NCBI GenBank assembly: GCA_900467185.1
Contig: UBPA01000021.1
Span: 62,001 to 126,000, forward strand
Reading direction: 5' to 3'
Origin: Hyphomicrobiales bacterium
GTDB taxonomy: Bacteria > Pseudomonadota > Alphaproteobacteria > Rhizobiales > Rhizobiaceae
Length of the DNA: 64,000 bases
Shown here: piece by piece, positions 28,674 through 38,367 of the stretch
How positions within the stretch are numbered: position 1 is the stretch's first letter
Layout: every line of letters begins with the position of its first letter
The notes under the pieces: model-generated
Told to the model about the DNA's origin: nothing
Databases searched by the model: none
The model's input: only the letters and a program-made list of their open reading frames with translations
Position numbers and translations under genes: made by a program

Positions 28674-29663
28674 CTATTTGCGAGCGGTACCGCGCTCTAT
28701 CAGCGTGACGGGAACCATCTGTGTCGACACCTCTCCATCGTCATGGTCGAGTGCTGCGAGCACGGCGTCGGTCAGCACGGAAAAGGACTGTCCGACCGTC
28801 GTCAGGTCATAGGCCTTCCAAGCCGACTGTGGGATGTCGTCGAAGCCGATGACGGACAGATCGTCGGGCACGCAGCGGTGCAAATCATGCCGCGCGGCAT
28901 CGAGGAAGCCGATGGCCATAAGATCCGTCACACAGAATGCTCCATCTATCTGCTCATCCGCGAGCAGGGCATGCGCTGCGGCAACGCCTGTCTCGTAGGC
29001 CGTCGGCCCCTCGCTCCAGCGCACCACCTCGCCACCATGCTCCCTGATGGCCTCTGAGAACGTCGTGGCGCGCCGGACCTGCGTCGGTGTCAGGCTGCCG
29101 CTGCAGACAACCGCCACCTTGCGGCATCGTGCTGCCAGCAACCGCTCGGCCGCGAGCCTCGCGCCAAGAATGTCGTCGCTGAGGATCACATCCGTGTCTG
29201 GCCGCGTCATGAGGCGGTTGATGACGATCAGCTTCACGCCGTTTGCAAGACACTCATCGACGATCGACGCCGGCGGCTCGCCCGAGAGCACGACGATCGC
29301 ACGGGCGCGGAATTCAAAGATCAACTCGATCAAGGGCGCGATGTCACTTCGGGCATCGGCGGCGTTGAGCAGCAGACACTGTTGCCCCCGACGGAGAAGC
29401 CCGAGGCTCAGCATATCAAGCTGCTTTGCGATGAATGGCGAGGACAGGTTGGCGCCGACGACCCCGACGAGATTCGAGCTCGAGGTGTTCAGCGTCTGCG
29501 CCAAGCGATTCACCCGATAGCCAAGCTCCTGCGCCGCCTTCAATACGCGTTGCCGCACGTCAGGAGACACGCTGGCGCCGGCAGTGAACGTGCGGGAGAC
29601 GGCTGACCTTGAAACGCCAGCCCTTTCTGCGACATCGATCGACGTTACAAAGCTCTTGGCCAT
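28674..29663 (-). CDS. LacI-family transcriptional regulator
   Basis: A 329-residue regulator. The N-terminal helix-turn-helix and hinge (VTSIDVAERAGVSRSAVSRT ... VLKAAQELGYRVNRLAQTL) is a standard LacI signature, followed by a periplasmic-binding-protein-like effector domain (about 60-320; VTDLMAIGFLDAARH, then VIGFDDIPQS). ATG 29663 is chosen because the HTH starts there; the longer ORF start overlaps an operator-like sequence. It is upstream of and codirectional with the operon, and matching operator sequences precede both. The effector is probably a metabolite of the imported compound. Confidence 0.9.
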   Translation of the reverse strand: MAKSFVTSIDVAERAGVSRSAVSRTFTAGASVSPDVRQRVLKAAQELGYRVNRLAQTLNTSSSNLVGVVGANLSSPFIAKQLDMLSLGLLRRGQQCLLLNAADARSDIAPLIELIFEFRARAIVVLSGEPPASIVDECLANGVKLIVINRLMTRPDTDVILSDDILGARLAAERLLAARCRKVAVVCSGSLTPTQVRRATTFSEAIREHGGEVVRWSEGPTAYETGVAAAHALLADEQIDGAFCVTDLMAIGFLDAARHDLHRCVPDDLSVIGFDDIPQSAWKAYDLTTVGQSFSVLTDAVLAALDHDDGEVSTQMVPVTLIERGTARK

Positions 29664-29722
29664 CGGATTCAACTTTCTGTCATCAATGCCAGAACCTCTA
29701 GGCCGGTCGCGTCCAATGATCA

Positions 29723-29738
29723 ATGCACCCGTGTGCAT
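29723..29738. promoter_or_regulatory. diverged operator copy upstream of the LacI gene
   Basis: ATGCACCCGTGTGCAT matches 12 of 16 positions of the tandem operator and keeps the CCGTGTGCA core. It lies 60 bases before the LacI start codon, suggesting autoregulation. Confidence 0.6.
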
Positions 29739-29899
29739 ACGCTCTCTTCAATCCCAGCGCCGCGACAGAGCGAAGATCCACATAATGAGGGCCAGCAACG
29801 AAGAACCCGCCTACTCCGAAACACGCGTCGCGCGGTGGCGACTCGTGCATCCAACACGGCCTTCTGCGTAGAGAAGGCCGTGTTGTAGGCCATAGCGTC

Positions 29900-30075
29900 C
29901 GGAGTTTAGGATAGATGCCGCGCGTCGGGCTGACGCTCTCCAGCAGGGAAGCGACATGCAGGATCGTCGACTCCGCCTGCCACTTGCCAACGATCTGGAC
30001 GTTGATCGGCATTCCTTTGCTGCTCGTACCGAACCGCTTCGAGAGCGCCGTAAGGCCTGTGATGTTCAAAGGCAC
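29900..30075 (-). pseudogene. amidase family C-terminal remnant
   Basis: The frame from 30075 reads MPLNITGLTALSKRFGTSSK, then GMPINVQIVGKWQAESTILH and VASLLE, which matches the C-terminal end of amidase-signature enzymes. The catalytic Ser-Ser-Lys region is absent and upstream DNA is not in frame, so it is a relic. Confidence 0.55.
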
Positions 30076-30832
30076 TGCCGCGTGCGGAGGGCGTCAGACG
30101 CGCTTTCAACACACCGTTCTGGCCGCATGTCCTCGCCACGACGTCGATCGGTCAGGAGGGGATCGACTTCCACAGCTGGTGTCGGCGGATCGTTCATTGG
30201 GATCTCCCGTGGAACCTGGTCGATCTGGAGCAACGCAAACGACCAATATCGCGCTATGGCGGTTTGTTGGTCCGCCGGCTGTTTGGAGAAAAGGTGTGCG
30301 AGGACGCGGTAGCTGCCAGCAGGTTCGGGCAATCACCTCGGAATGCGGCCGCTGAACTCGGCGAACAGCTGTTCCCCAACGACACTGAACTAACGCCGTG
30401 TTGGACGGTCTAGAACGGAGATATCGACTGTCATGTTCATGACATCCGCGGCAAATTTCCGCTGGTCCCAGGCCGGGTCAGCCGATAGCAACACCGGGTT
30501 CAGCAGGTACCGGAAGACGGCGCTGCAAGCTCCGAAGTCATGGTTAGCCAAAAGAGTTGAAAACAATTCAGCAGCTTAGCTAGACAATGTCAGTTTGTCG
30601 ACGGTTTGATCCCCATTCAAGAGCAGACACCATCACCACCGATGCAAAGTGGCAACGCTCTGCCAGCCCAGCAAAGATTAGCGACGGCAGCCCTCATAAA
30701 TCGTGCCCGACGATTTGTCTTGGCATATATCCGTTCAAGACTGGTGGAGCTTCGTGCTCATTGAAATTGGTGGCTGCAGCGCCAACCTAGACACTATCTG
30801 CCATCGATGAGTTGGCACTGGAGGCAGACTAT
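30076..30832. other. degraded, mostly non-coding interval
   Basis: Several short overlapping frames on both strands, none with a family match or a credible start. The DNA between the amidase remnant and the PfkB gene is probably decayed former coding sequence. The promoter of the PfkB gene must lie near its right end. Confidence 0.45.
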
Positions 30833-31783
30833 ATGCTGGCGCCTGAGATGTTTGGACCGACAATCACGGCAGGTGAGATCCTCGTTGAGATCATGGCGAC
30901 ATCCGTCGGCAACGGCTTCCTGGAACCGCAGCCTTTAATTGGGCCTTTTCCAAGCGGCGCTCCTGCGATTTTCGTTGATCAGGTGGCCAAGCTCGGGGGC
31001 GCATGCGGGATCATTGCGGCAGTCGGCCAGGACGACTTCGGCCATCTCAACATCAATCGATTACAACGTGACGGCGTCGATGTTTCAGCCATTGCCGTAC
31101 TGCCCGATATGCCGACAGGCAGTGCCTTCGTGCGCTACAGGGACGATCGAACGCGCGACTTCATCTTCAATATCGCCCGGTCGGCTTCCGGAAGGACCGA
31201 GATGACGGATGCGGCAAGGACCCTGATTTTGAAAGCAGGTCACGTTCATGTCATGGGGTCTGCTTTAGCGATCCCAGCACTTGCAGACATTCTCTTCGAG
31301 GCCATCGACGTGGTGAAAGCAAAAGGTGGCTCAGTTTCTCTCGATCCGAATGTGCGAAAGGAACTCATGAGCGAGGAAACGGAGCATCGCCTGCGCAAGG
31401 TGCTCGCCGTGACGGATCTTCTGCTCCCCTCTGGCGAGGAGCTATTCTTCGCGTCCGGCATACCTCAAGAAGAAAAAGCTGTTGAAGCGCTTTTATTGTC
31501 GGGAATTTCTGAAATCGTGATCAAGCGTGGCCGAGACGGATCGGATTACCACAGTCATGACAGCGGACACCTGAGTGGTCCGGCGTTCGCTGTGGACGAA
31601 ATCGACCCGACAGGGGCCGGGGACACCTTTGGCGCCACCTACCTGACATGCCGCCGTTTCGGATACCCTCCAGCGGTCGCAATGCGATACGCGAACGCTG
31701 CAGGGGCACGCAACGTGACCAAGCGAGGTCCTATGGAGGGAACGTCTACGTTCGCTGAACTGGACGCTTTCATCGACAGCTAA
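30833..31783 (+). CDS. PfkB-family sugar kinase (tagatose kinase-like)
   Basis: A 316-residue PfkB kinase. The N-terminal substrate region includes AGEILVEI and the glycine pair [18 protein letters not shown]. The C-terminal ATP/anion-hole signature is [14 protein letters not shown], with the catalytic aspartate in GAGD. ATG 30833 follows GGAGG eight bases upstream; a TTG seven codons earlier is less likely. Its best-known relatives in Agrobacterium and Rhizobium act on tagatose or related ketohexoses. It is convergent with the hexosamine/galactoside ABC operon and could supply the phosphorylation that precedes the GatZ-type aldolase step. Confidence 0.85.
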   Translation: MLAPEMFGPTITAGEILVEIMATSVGNGFLEPQPLIGPFPSGAPAIFVDQVAKLGGACGIIAAVGQDDFGHLNINRLQRDGVDVSAIAVLPDMPTGSAFVRYRDDRTRDFIFNIARSASGRTEMTDAARTLILKAGHVHVMGSALAIPALADILFEAIDVVKAKGGSVSLDPNVRKELMSEETEHRLRKVLAVTDLLLPSGEELFFASGIPQEEKAVEALLLSGISEIVIKRGRDGSDYHSHDSGHLSGPAFAVDEIDPTGAGDTFGATYLTCRRFGYPPAVAMRYANAAGARNVTKRGPMEGTSTFAELDAFIDS

Positions 31784-31922
31784 TAGTGACAACGTTTCCG
31801 TGACGGCAAGCGACGTTGACAGCGAACATTGACGGTCTTGCCACGCCGTTCGTCTGCCCGCCGTGCCGGAAAGTCCAGGGTGTATGGGATCTTCAAAGCT
31901 TGAGATCTATCCAGACGACGCC

Positions 31923-32990
31923 TCAAGCCTCGAGACGCGCGCCCGTTTTCGCATCGAACACATGAACGGCTGACAGGTCCATCTGAAGCAGGACTTTTTC
32001 GCCAGGATGCTTGTCGAAGCGCTCGCGAACCGAGGCGATGACGGGCGTGCCGCCCAGCCTGAAAGTGATCTGCGTTTCTGCTCCGGTCGGCTCGATGAGC
32101 TCCACGATCGCCTCGATGTCTCCCTGTCGGACTCCGATGTGTTCCGGACGGATGCCGACTATGAGCGCCTGTCCAGGGGTGACAGGTATCCCTGTGGGAA
32201 GCGGCAGAACCAGCCCGCTTTCTGACCGGAATGCCGGCTGTAATGCATCAAGGACAGTTCCGGGTATGAAGTTCATTCCAGGAGAGCCGATAAAGCCCGC
32301 GACGAAGAGGTTGGACGGTCGGTCATAAAGTTCGAGCGGCGACCCTATCTGTTCGACGTAGCCATCCCGCATGACGACAATCCTATCCGCCATGGTCATG
32401 GCTTCGATTTGGTCGTGCGTGACATAAACGATCGTCGTCTTCAACCGTTGGTGCAGTTGCTTGATCTCCGACCGCATCTGGACGCGAAGCTTGGCATCCA
32501 GGTTTGAAAGTGGCTCGTCGAACAGGAAAACCTGAGGCTGCCGGACAATGGCACGGCCCATTGCAACGCGTTGACGCTGACCACCGGACAGATTCCGCGG
32601 ATAACGGTCGAGCAAGGTTTCGAGTCCAAGAATCTGCGCGGCTTCTTTGACGCGCCTTGATATCTCGCTTTTCGGGGCTTTTGCGAGACGAAGCGAAAAG
32701 CCCATATTGGCTTCGACAGTCAAATGCGGATAGAGCGCGTAGGACTGGAAGACCATGGCGATGTCGCGTTCCTTGGGGGCAACATTATTGACCACTTTGC
32801 TCCCGATCGCGACAGTCCCGCTGGAAATGTCCTCCAATCCGGCGATCATTCGCAACAGTGTCGACTTGCCGCACCCTGATGGGCCAACGAGGATGACGAA
32901 CTCGCCATCCTGTATCTCGATATCGATGCCGTGAAGCACCTCGAAATTCACGTAACTTTTTCGCACATTATCAACGGTCACGGAAGCCAT
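31923..32990 (-). CDS. sugar ABC transporter ATP-binding protein (UgpC/MsmK-like)
   Basis: A 355-residue MalK-type ATPase: Walker A GPSGCGKSTL, signature LSGGQRQR, Walker B VFLFDEPLSNLD, H-loop VTHD, and a C-terminal regulatory TOBE domain (IRPEHIGV and following). Start ATG 32990 is preceded by GGAGAAG; a longer frame overlaps the aldolase-subunit gene. It is the last gene of the operon and serves the two permeases encoded upstream. Confidence 0.92.
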   Translation of the reverse strand: MASVTVDNVRKSYVNFEVLHGIDIEIQDGEFVILVGPSGCGKSTLLRMIAGLEDISSGTVAIGSKVVNNVAPKERDIAMVFQSYALYPHLTVEANMGFSLRLAKAPKSEISRRVKEAAQILGLETLLDRYPRNLSGGQRQRVAMGRAIVRQPQVFLFDEPLSNLDAKLRVQMRSEIKQLHQRLKTTIVYVTHDQIEAMTMADRIVVMRDGYVEQIGSPLELYDRPSNLFVAGFIGSPGMNFIPGTVLDALQPAFRSESGLVLPLPTGIPVTPGQALIVGIRPEHIGVRQGDIEAIVELIEPTGAETQITFRLGGTPVIASVRERFDKHPGEKVLLQMDLSAVHVFDAKTGARLEA

Positions 32991-33051
32991 CGTCTTCTCC
33001 GGCAAGATACTTGGATTGCGAGCATTTTGTCGCTGCATCGCGGTGCTGCGT

Positions 33052-34353
33052 TTAATAGTTGCTCGTCGCATGAGCGTAAGGCGACAGCGCCGCGTCGATC
33101 GCCGCCAAGCATAGATCGCGGGGTCGGGCCATGACGCGCCCCAGAACCACGTCGGGATAAACGCGACCGAGATACTGGCTGATCAGCGTTTCCGGGATGA
33201 TCGCGGGTAGGTCCGCGAGGAGATCCTCAACAGCCCCGAGGGCCTTGGGATGCGGCCAGTAATAGCGGATCCTGTCGCTGTAGCTGAACTGACGTTGCTG
33301 CCGCTGTTCATTCGGCGTCCCATGATAATGCCCTTGCCAATGCTCCGTGTGCTCGAGCATCAGCATGTCCATGACCGTGCGCAGTTCCGGTATACGGTCG
33401 TCCGCGCGAATGACACGGCGGATTGCATCAAGGCCGTAAAGAGCTTCCCGCAATGCGAATGTCAGGCCGGGCCCGACCTTCAGGATTCCGAAGCCACCAT
33501 CGACGAGCGATGAAAGCTGCTCAGAGGGCTGGTAGTCGGTCGAATGGGCTTCGAACAGCACCCCCGGCATGTGATCGAGTGTCGCGATGAGGTCATTCGC
33601 CAGTTCCGGCCGGTAGAGGACGACATTGGCATTGCCGAATTCGACACCTGGCTGGACAACGATGCCGATGACCCGTTCCAGAGCCTGCTCGACACCGGCC
33701 GCTGTGAACGCGATGCGATGAACAGCCATCGTCTTCAGAGCAGCTTCCGGGCGCGTGAGGTCGATCGTGTCCAGCACATGCGTCGCACCACCAGGCGGCG
33801 GAACTTCCGTTCCGATGACATAGACCGGCGGTTTGCAGCCAATGCGCTCAGACGTCTCTTCCGCCACCTTCGCCAGACGTGCGGCACGCTCAGCTGTTCG
33901 CTCGTCGGCAAGGGCCGGAGGCTCGCCTGCACAGCCCATTGACGTATCGAGGTGCAGCTTCTCGAAGCCCGCTTCGACAAAGGCGACGATCATTGCCTCG
34001 GCTCGTGCCATCGCATCGTCGGCTGACAAATGTCGCCATGGATTGGGTCCGAGATGATCACCCCCGAGAATGATGTGATCGAGCGGGTAACCGACGGATT
34101 GCGCTATGCCGGCAACGAACATGCGGAAGTCGACCGGCGTCATTCCGGTGTACCCGCCTTCTTGATTGACCTGATTGCAGGTCGCTTCGATCAGCACAGC
34201 CTGACCATCGCGCGCAGCGCGCCTGAGCGCTGCCTCGATGACCAGGGGATGCGCCGAACAGACGGAGGTGATGCCGCGGGGAATGGGCAAGTCTCTTGGC
34301 GCGAAGAGTTTGGCCAGGGCAGCCTGACGGTTTTTGGTAAGATTGTTGGTCAT
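33052..34353 (-). CDS. tagatose-bisphosphate aldolase non-catalytic subunit (GatZ/KbaZ-like)
   Basis: A 433-residue protein of the GatZ/KbaZ family, with the typical segments GITSVCSAHPLVIEAALRRA, IEATCNQVNQEGGYTGMTP, HIILGGDHLGPNPW, LHLDTSMGC and FEAHSTDYQ. Family members stabilise the class II tagatose-1,6-bisphosphate aldolase GatY/KbaY; some act alone in sugar epimerisation or isomerisation. No GatY homologue is in the window. Its start overlaps the stop of the SIS-domain gene (ATGA). Confidence 0.88.
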   Translation of the reverse strand: MTNNLTKNRQAALAKLFAPRDLPIPRGITSVCSAHPLVIEAALRRAARDGQAVLIEATCNQVNQEGGYTGMTPVDFRMFVAGIAQSVGYPLDHIILGGDHLGPNPWRHLSADDAMARAEAMIVAFVEAGFEKLHLDTSMGCAGEPPALADERTAERAARLAKVAEETSERIGCKPPVYVIGTEVPPPGGATHVLDTIDLTRPEAALKTMAVHRIAFTAAGVEQALERVIGIVVQPGVEFGNANVVLYRPELANDLIATLDHMPGVLFEAHSTDYQPSEQLSSLVDGGFGILKVGPGLTFALREALYGLDAIRRVIRADDRIPELRTVMDMLMLEHTEHWQGHYHGTPNEQRQQRQFSYSDRIRYYWPHPKALGAVEDLLADLPAIIPETLISQYLGRVYPDVVLGRVMARPRDLCLAAIDAALSPYAHATSNY

Positions 34354-35303
34354 GCTAGGGTCACGACCTTTGTCAGGTGGCGCGGCGCGACGGTGTCCAA
34401 ATGTCTCGCCTGTGCCGCCCGCTCGCCGAGAATCTGCAGTGCTGGCAGCAGCGCGACACCGGCGACGTCAAGATCGACGTCGACGCGTATTTCAATATCG
34501 CCGGGTCCTCCCAGACCGATCACGAAGGCGCCCTTGTCTTGAATTTCCTTGACGAGCTGTGTCTCCGCGTCCTTCTGGTCGGAACTATAAAGCATCACCA
34601 CAGCCGTTTTCTCATCGACCAGACTGATGGGCCCGTGACGATATTCCAGCGGGTGGAAGGCCTGCGTCATGACCTGGCTCATCTCCATCAGCTTGAGGGC
34701 GCCTTCCGACGCGAGCCCGTAAAGGGGGCCTCCGCCGAGGAACACCACGTGCGAGCGTGAATGCATGGCGGCCGGTAAAGCAGCATCGAGCGATTTCGCG
34801 ATGTTTTCGGCCGAAGCCGTCACCGATGAGGGGAAGACGGTGCCGATCATCTGCATGCCGAGTAGCAGCATCAGACTTGCCGAGACGGTCATGACGATGC
34901 CTTCCTCGGGATGGGTCCTCGACGCGACGACCTGATCGCTGTTGCGCGCCAGCGAACTTTCCGGCTCCACCGTCAGACCCGTGACGAAGGCGCCGTTGGC
35001 GCGGCTGTTCCTAGCCGCGGCTACGGTTTCCGTCGTCTCGCCGCTCCGGGAGATGGCGACAACGTGGGTCTTCGTCCAGTCGGGCCAAAAGAACGACGGC
35101 CGGTTCAACCATTCTGCGCCCGGCACTGCGATCGCCTGGCGTCCCGCGTTGTTCGCATAGGCAGCAAGAATCTGCGCCAGGTAGTAGGATGTCCCGCACC
35201 CGACATAGACGAGAACCTTGTCCTTTGCAGTGGCGGTCGTCGAGCCGATGGCCGCATCCCAATATGGGAACTGCTCGAAAATCACCTTTTCGGTCGTATT
35301 CAT
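34350..35303 (-). CDS. SIS-domain sugar isomerase (AgaS/GlmS-like)
   Basis: A 317-residue protein with two sugar-isomerase (SIS) domains: VYVGCGTSYYLAQILAAYA with VAISRSGETTETVAA in the first, and FLGGGPLYGLASEGALKLME with AFHPLEYRHGP in the second. It is the isomerase half of GlmS without the glutaminase domain, like AgaS, which deaminates and isomerises galactosamine-6-phosphate to tagatose-6-phosphate. ATG 35303 follows a GGAGACAAC site; a longer frame covers the permease gene and is a shadow. The adjacent GatZ-like gene fits the tagatose-phosphate route. Confidence 0.88.
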   Translation of the reverse strand: MNTTEKVIFEQFPYWDAAIGSTTATAKDKVLVYVGCGTSYYLAQILAAYANNAGRQAIAVPGAEWLNRPSFFWPDWTKTHVVAISRSGETTETVAAARNSRANGAFVTGLTVEPESSLARNSDQVVASRTHPEEGIVMTVSASLMLLLGMQMIGTVFPSSVTASAENIAKSLDAALPAAMHSRSHVVFLGGGPLYGLASEGALKLMEMSQVMTQAFHPLEYRHGPISLVDEKTAVVMLYSSDQKDAETQLVKEIQDKGAFVIGLGGPGDIEIRVDVDLDVAGVALLPALQILGERAAQARHLDTVAPRHLTKVVTLA

Positions 35304-35314
35304 GTTGTCTCCGA

Positions 35315-36172
35315 TTATTTGACCGAGCCGGCCAGCAAACCGCTGACGAGGTATCGGTTGAGGAAGATGACCACGAGGGCCGGGATAATAATCGCGATGG
35401 ATCCGCTGGCCGTAATCAGACCGTAGTCGATGAAGTTCTTGGTCACGAACTCTGGAATGAGCACCGTCAATGGCTTGGTGACCTGAGGAGAAAAGATCAG
35501 CGGCACAAGATATTGTCCCCACGCACCGAGAAAGGTGAGGATGCCCGCCGCTGCCAGCCCCGGTCCCGCCAGCGGCAGAACGATATTGAAGAAGATGAAG
35601 AGGCGACCGGCGCCGTCGAGCTGCGCTGCTTCCTCGAGCGAGACGGGCAACGCTTCGAAAACGCTGCGCAGTAGCCACAGAGATAGCGGAAGGTACGCCG
35701 ACACATAAATCAGTGCCACCCCGACATAGGTGTCGACCAGATGCATCTTGATCATGATTTGATACAGCGGGATCAGCACCGCATACGCTGGAATTGCCAG
35801 CGTCGCGACCACGAGGCCGAACAGCATCTGACGACCGGGAAAACGAAGGCGCGTGAACGCGTAGGCGCCCAGCGCCGAAATCGCAACGCACAGGACGGTC
35901 GCAGCAACCGAGGTGACGACACTGTTAAACAGCGCGGCACGGAACTGTTTCCAGACCTCTACGCCTCCGATCCGCGAGATACTGATACCGAGCACGCGCG
36001 CATAGTGATCGAAGGTGAAATGCTGCGGGTAGAAGTGGATCGGTCGCGTCGAGAAATCCTCGGTCGGGGTCACCGAACTCGCAAGTGTCCAGTAGATCGG
36101 CCCGAGCGACCAGACGAGGAGCAATCCCAAGCCTGTCCAGAGAAGCAGTCGGGTGAAGAAGTTGGTTTTCAT
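35315..36172 (-). CDS. sugar ABC transporter permease (MalG-type)
   Basis: A 285-residue membrane protein with six predicted segments and the EAA loop SLEEAAQLDGAGRLFIFFNI. Its N-terminal TM helix (LLLWTGLGLLLVWSLGPIYW) and a periplasmic loop follow the MalG/UgpE pattern. Its start overlaps the stop of the other permease as TAATG. It forms the membrane channel with the MalF-type partner and the ATPase. Confidence 0.9.
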   Translation of the reverse strand: MKTNFFTRLLLWTGLGLLLVWSLGPIYWTLASSVTPTEDFSTRPIHFYPQHFTFDHYARVLGISISRIGGVEVWKQFRAALFNSVVTSVAATVLCVAISALGAYAFTRLRFPGRQMLFGLVVATLAIPAYAVLIPLYQIMIKMHLVDTYVGVALIYVSAYLPLSLWLLRSVFEALPVSLEEAAQLDGAGRLFIFFNIVLPLAGPGLAAAGILTFLGAWGQYLVPLIFSPQVTKPLTVLIPEFVTKNFIDYGLITASGSIAIIIPALVVIFLNRYLVSGLLAGSVK

Positions 36173-37089
36173 TAGTCGAACCGTGTGTTGCGATAGACGC
36201 GAAGGACATAGACGAGCGACACGAGCAGCGAGACGAACGTGATGCTGACCGACAGCGCCATCCCGTAGGAAAAGCGAAGGTTCTGAAATGTCTCGAGGTA
36301 AATCTGCACGAGGATAGGCCTTGTTTCGAGGCTCGACCCCGCCAACACCCACGCTTCGTCGAACAGGTTGAAGGCGTTGACGGTAGCGTTGGTCATCGAC
36401 ACCGCAATCGCGCTGCGAACGAGCGGCAGGGTGATCAACCCGAACATCTGGCCACGTGTGGCGCCGTCGATACGGGCCGCCTCGTAGAGATGGCTCGGGA
36501 TGCTCTGCATGGCAGCTAGGACGATGACGATCGTCAGCGGCATCATTCGCCAGACATGAACAACAGTGACGGCGACGATGGCGCTTGCCCGGTCGTTGAA
36601 CCAGACATGGTTTTCGAACGGCAAGCCGATGGCACTGAGGATCCCGTTCAGAAGACCGGCTCCGGGCTGATAGATCCAGAGCCAGATCACCGAGTTGACG
36701 ACGCCGGGCAGGGCCCAAGGGAGGATAACCGCGGCCAGGATCCACCGGCGTCCGATCTTGACCTGGTTGATGAGCGCCGCGGCGAGGACACCGAATATCG
36801 TTTCGGCAGCGACGGCCAGGACGACGTAAATCAGAGTGTTGGTCCACGTCGCGCCGAGCTGCCCGTCAGAGAACATACGAACGTAGTTGTCCAGTCCGAC
36901 GAATGGTGTACCCGCCTGCATCGGGTTGACCCGGTGCAGACTGTCCCAGATGGTGCGCCCCATTGGGTAGAATACGAGCGCTGTCATGGTCAGGAGGATC
37001 GGCGAGACGAGTAGAATTCCGAGGATAGTGTCGGCACCAAAGCCGACACCCCTCGCGCTCGACTGTCGCCCATTGGCGACAGCCGTCAT
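36172..37089 (-). CDS. sugar ABC transporter permease (MalF-type)
   Basis: A 305-residue MalF/UgpA-class permease with six segments and the EAA loop HLYEAARIDGATRGQMFGLI. The segment LVSPILLTMTALVFYPMGRTIWDSL near the N-terminus is typical of this class. It overlaps the binding-protein gene by four bases. Confidence 0.9.
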   Translation of the reverse strand: MTAVANGRQSSARGVGFGADTILGILLVSPILLTMTALVFYPMGRTIWDSLHRVNPMQAGTPFVGLDNYVRMFSDGQLGATWTNTLIYVVLAVAAETIFGVLAAALINQVKIGRRWILAAVILPWALPGVVNSVIWLWIYQPGAGLLNGILSAIGLPFENHVWFNDRASAIVAVTVVHVWRMMPLTIVIVLAAMQSIPSHLYEAARIDGATRGQMFGLITLPLVRSAIAVSMTNATVNAFNLFDEAWVLAGSSLETRPILVQIYLETFQNLRFSYGMALSVSITFVSLLVSLVYVLRVYRNTRFD

Positions 37090-38342
37090 TGCGCCATGGC
37101 CTCCTTAGCCGCTTCGGCAATCTTCTGAACGGCCTGGTCGATCGTGATCTGTCCTTTCGCCGCACTGTTGATCGCCGTATTCACCCCGCTGGAGAACTGG
37201 GGATACCAAGGCGGCGTACCTTGCGGAAACAGCGCTTCCACGGTCTTCGACTGGGCGACAAGAGCGTCGCCGCTGTTCAGCTTGCCTTCGGCGTTCAGTT
37301 CGCTCAAGGCCGAGGTGCGGGTCGGCAGAAATCCGTTGGCCAAGTTCTTCTTCTGGTGCTCACGGCTGGTGAACCACTTCACGAAGACGAGCGCCGCCTC
37401 TTGATTGGCGGATACCTTGGGGATCGCCAAAGCTTCGGGGAGCCCGAAGCTCCGCGTTGTGCCGCTTTCCGTCGCGACCAGGATAGCCTCGGCTTGGCCG
37501 GCGACCTTGGACTGCTTGGGATCGTTCATCTGGCCGAGCCGTCCGGGCTCCCCGGAGATCATGATGCTGGTCAGGCCCTGAGAGAACATGCCTTCGTTGA
37601 TCTGCGTGTCTTTCAGACCCGTCGATGCCGGATCGACGAGGCCTTCCTTCAGGAGCATCAGCTCGAAGGCGAGTGCCTTGTACCCGGCGGAATCCGGCTG
37701 AACAAAAAGCGGGTTGAAGTCCTTGTCGAACAGTTCGCCGCCGAATGCCTTCGTCAGAAGATACCAACTGGTGGACGCGCCCTCGGTCGCCGAAAGAGGC
37801 AGGCCGATCGGATACTGAGAAACGCCTTTCTCCTTCAGCTGTTTTGCTGCTGCGACAAGTTCGTCGAGTGTTTTCGGGACTTCGGCAATACCGGCGTCCG
37901 AAAAATGCTTCTTGTTGATCAGCATGACACGGAAGTCGTTTGTGTAGGGGATGCCGAGCAACTTGCCGTCGACCGTGAAGATCTTGGCAACGCCGATATC
38001 CTCGACCGTTTCGGCGTCGATCAGGTCGTTGAGCGGCACGAACCAGTCAGCCGCGTTGAATTGTCCTGTCCAGGACCAGTCGAACTCCGTCACGTCGGCC
38101 GGTGCGGTGCCCGCGACCAGCGCCGTTACGAGCTTGGGACGGATGTCGTCCCACGACAGGGTCTGAAGGTCGACGTGAATTCCGGTCTCGGCCTCGAAAG
38201 CCGAAGCGATGTCGGGGCCCTGTGGAGACGGCATCAGAACCGTGATGGACGTTCCGGCAAACGGCCTAGCGTCTTGCGCGACGGCGGTCGTTGCGATTGC
38301 CAGAGCGGCTGACGCAAGCAGTGATACGATCGATTTACGCAT
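37086..38342 (-). CDS. sugar ABC transporter substrate-binding protein
   Basis: A 418-residue extracellular solute-binding protein of the family 1 type. The signal peptide is MRKSIVSLLASAALAIATTAVA, cleaved before QDARPF; start ATG 38342 follows GGATGGGA. The mature part shows the class pattern (FEAETGIHVDLQTLSWDDI, then GKLLGIPYTNDFRVMLINK). It would bind an oligosaccharide or hexosamine and pass it to the two permeases. The linked kinase and isomerase suggest an amino sugar or galactoside. Confidence 0.9.
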   Translation of the reverse strand: MRKSIVSLLASAALAIATTAVAQDARPFAGTSITVLMPSPQGPDIASAFEAETGIHVDLQTLSWDDIRPKLVTALVAGTAPADVTEFDWSWTGQFNAADWFVPLNDLIDAETVEDIGVAKIFTVDGKLLGIPYTNDFRVMLINKKHFSDAGIAEVPKTLDELVAAAKQLKEKGVSQYPIGLPLSATEGASTSWYLLTKAFGGELFDKDFNPLFVQPDSAGYKALAFELMLLKEGLVDPASTGLKDTQINEGMFSQGLTSIMISGEPGRLGQMNDPKQSKVAGQAEAILVATESGTTRSFGLPEALAIPKVSANQEAALVFVKWFTSREHQKKNLANGFLPTRTSALSELNAEGKLNSGDALVAQSKTVEALFPQGTPPWYPQFSSGVNTAINSAAKGQITIDQAVQKIAEAAKEAMAQ

Positions 38343-38367
38343 GTTCCCATCCTTTTTGGTTTTAAGA

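Noticed and set aside
30587-30790. 67-codon frame before the PfkB gene
   Set aside because: No ribosome site, no recognisable domain and unusual composition; probably chance in decayed DNA.
37089-38312. 407-codon plus-strand frame
   Set aside because: Opposite the sugar-binding protein, which has a signal peptide and family motifs; this frame has none.
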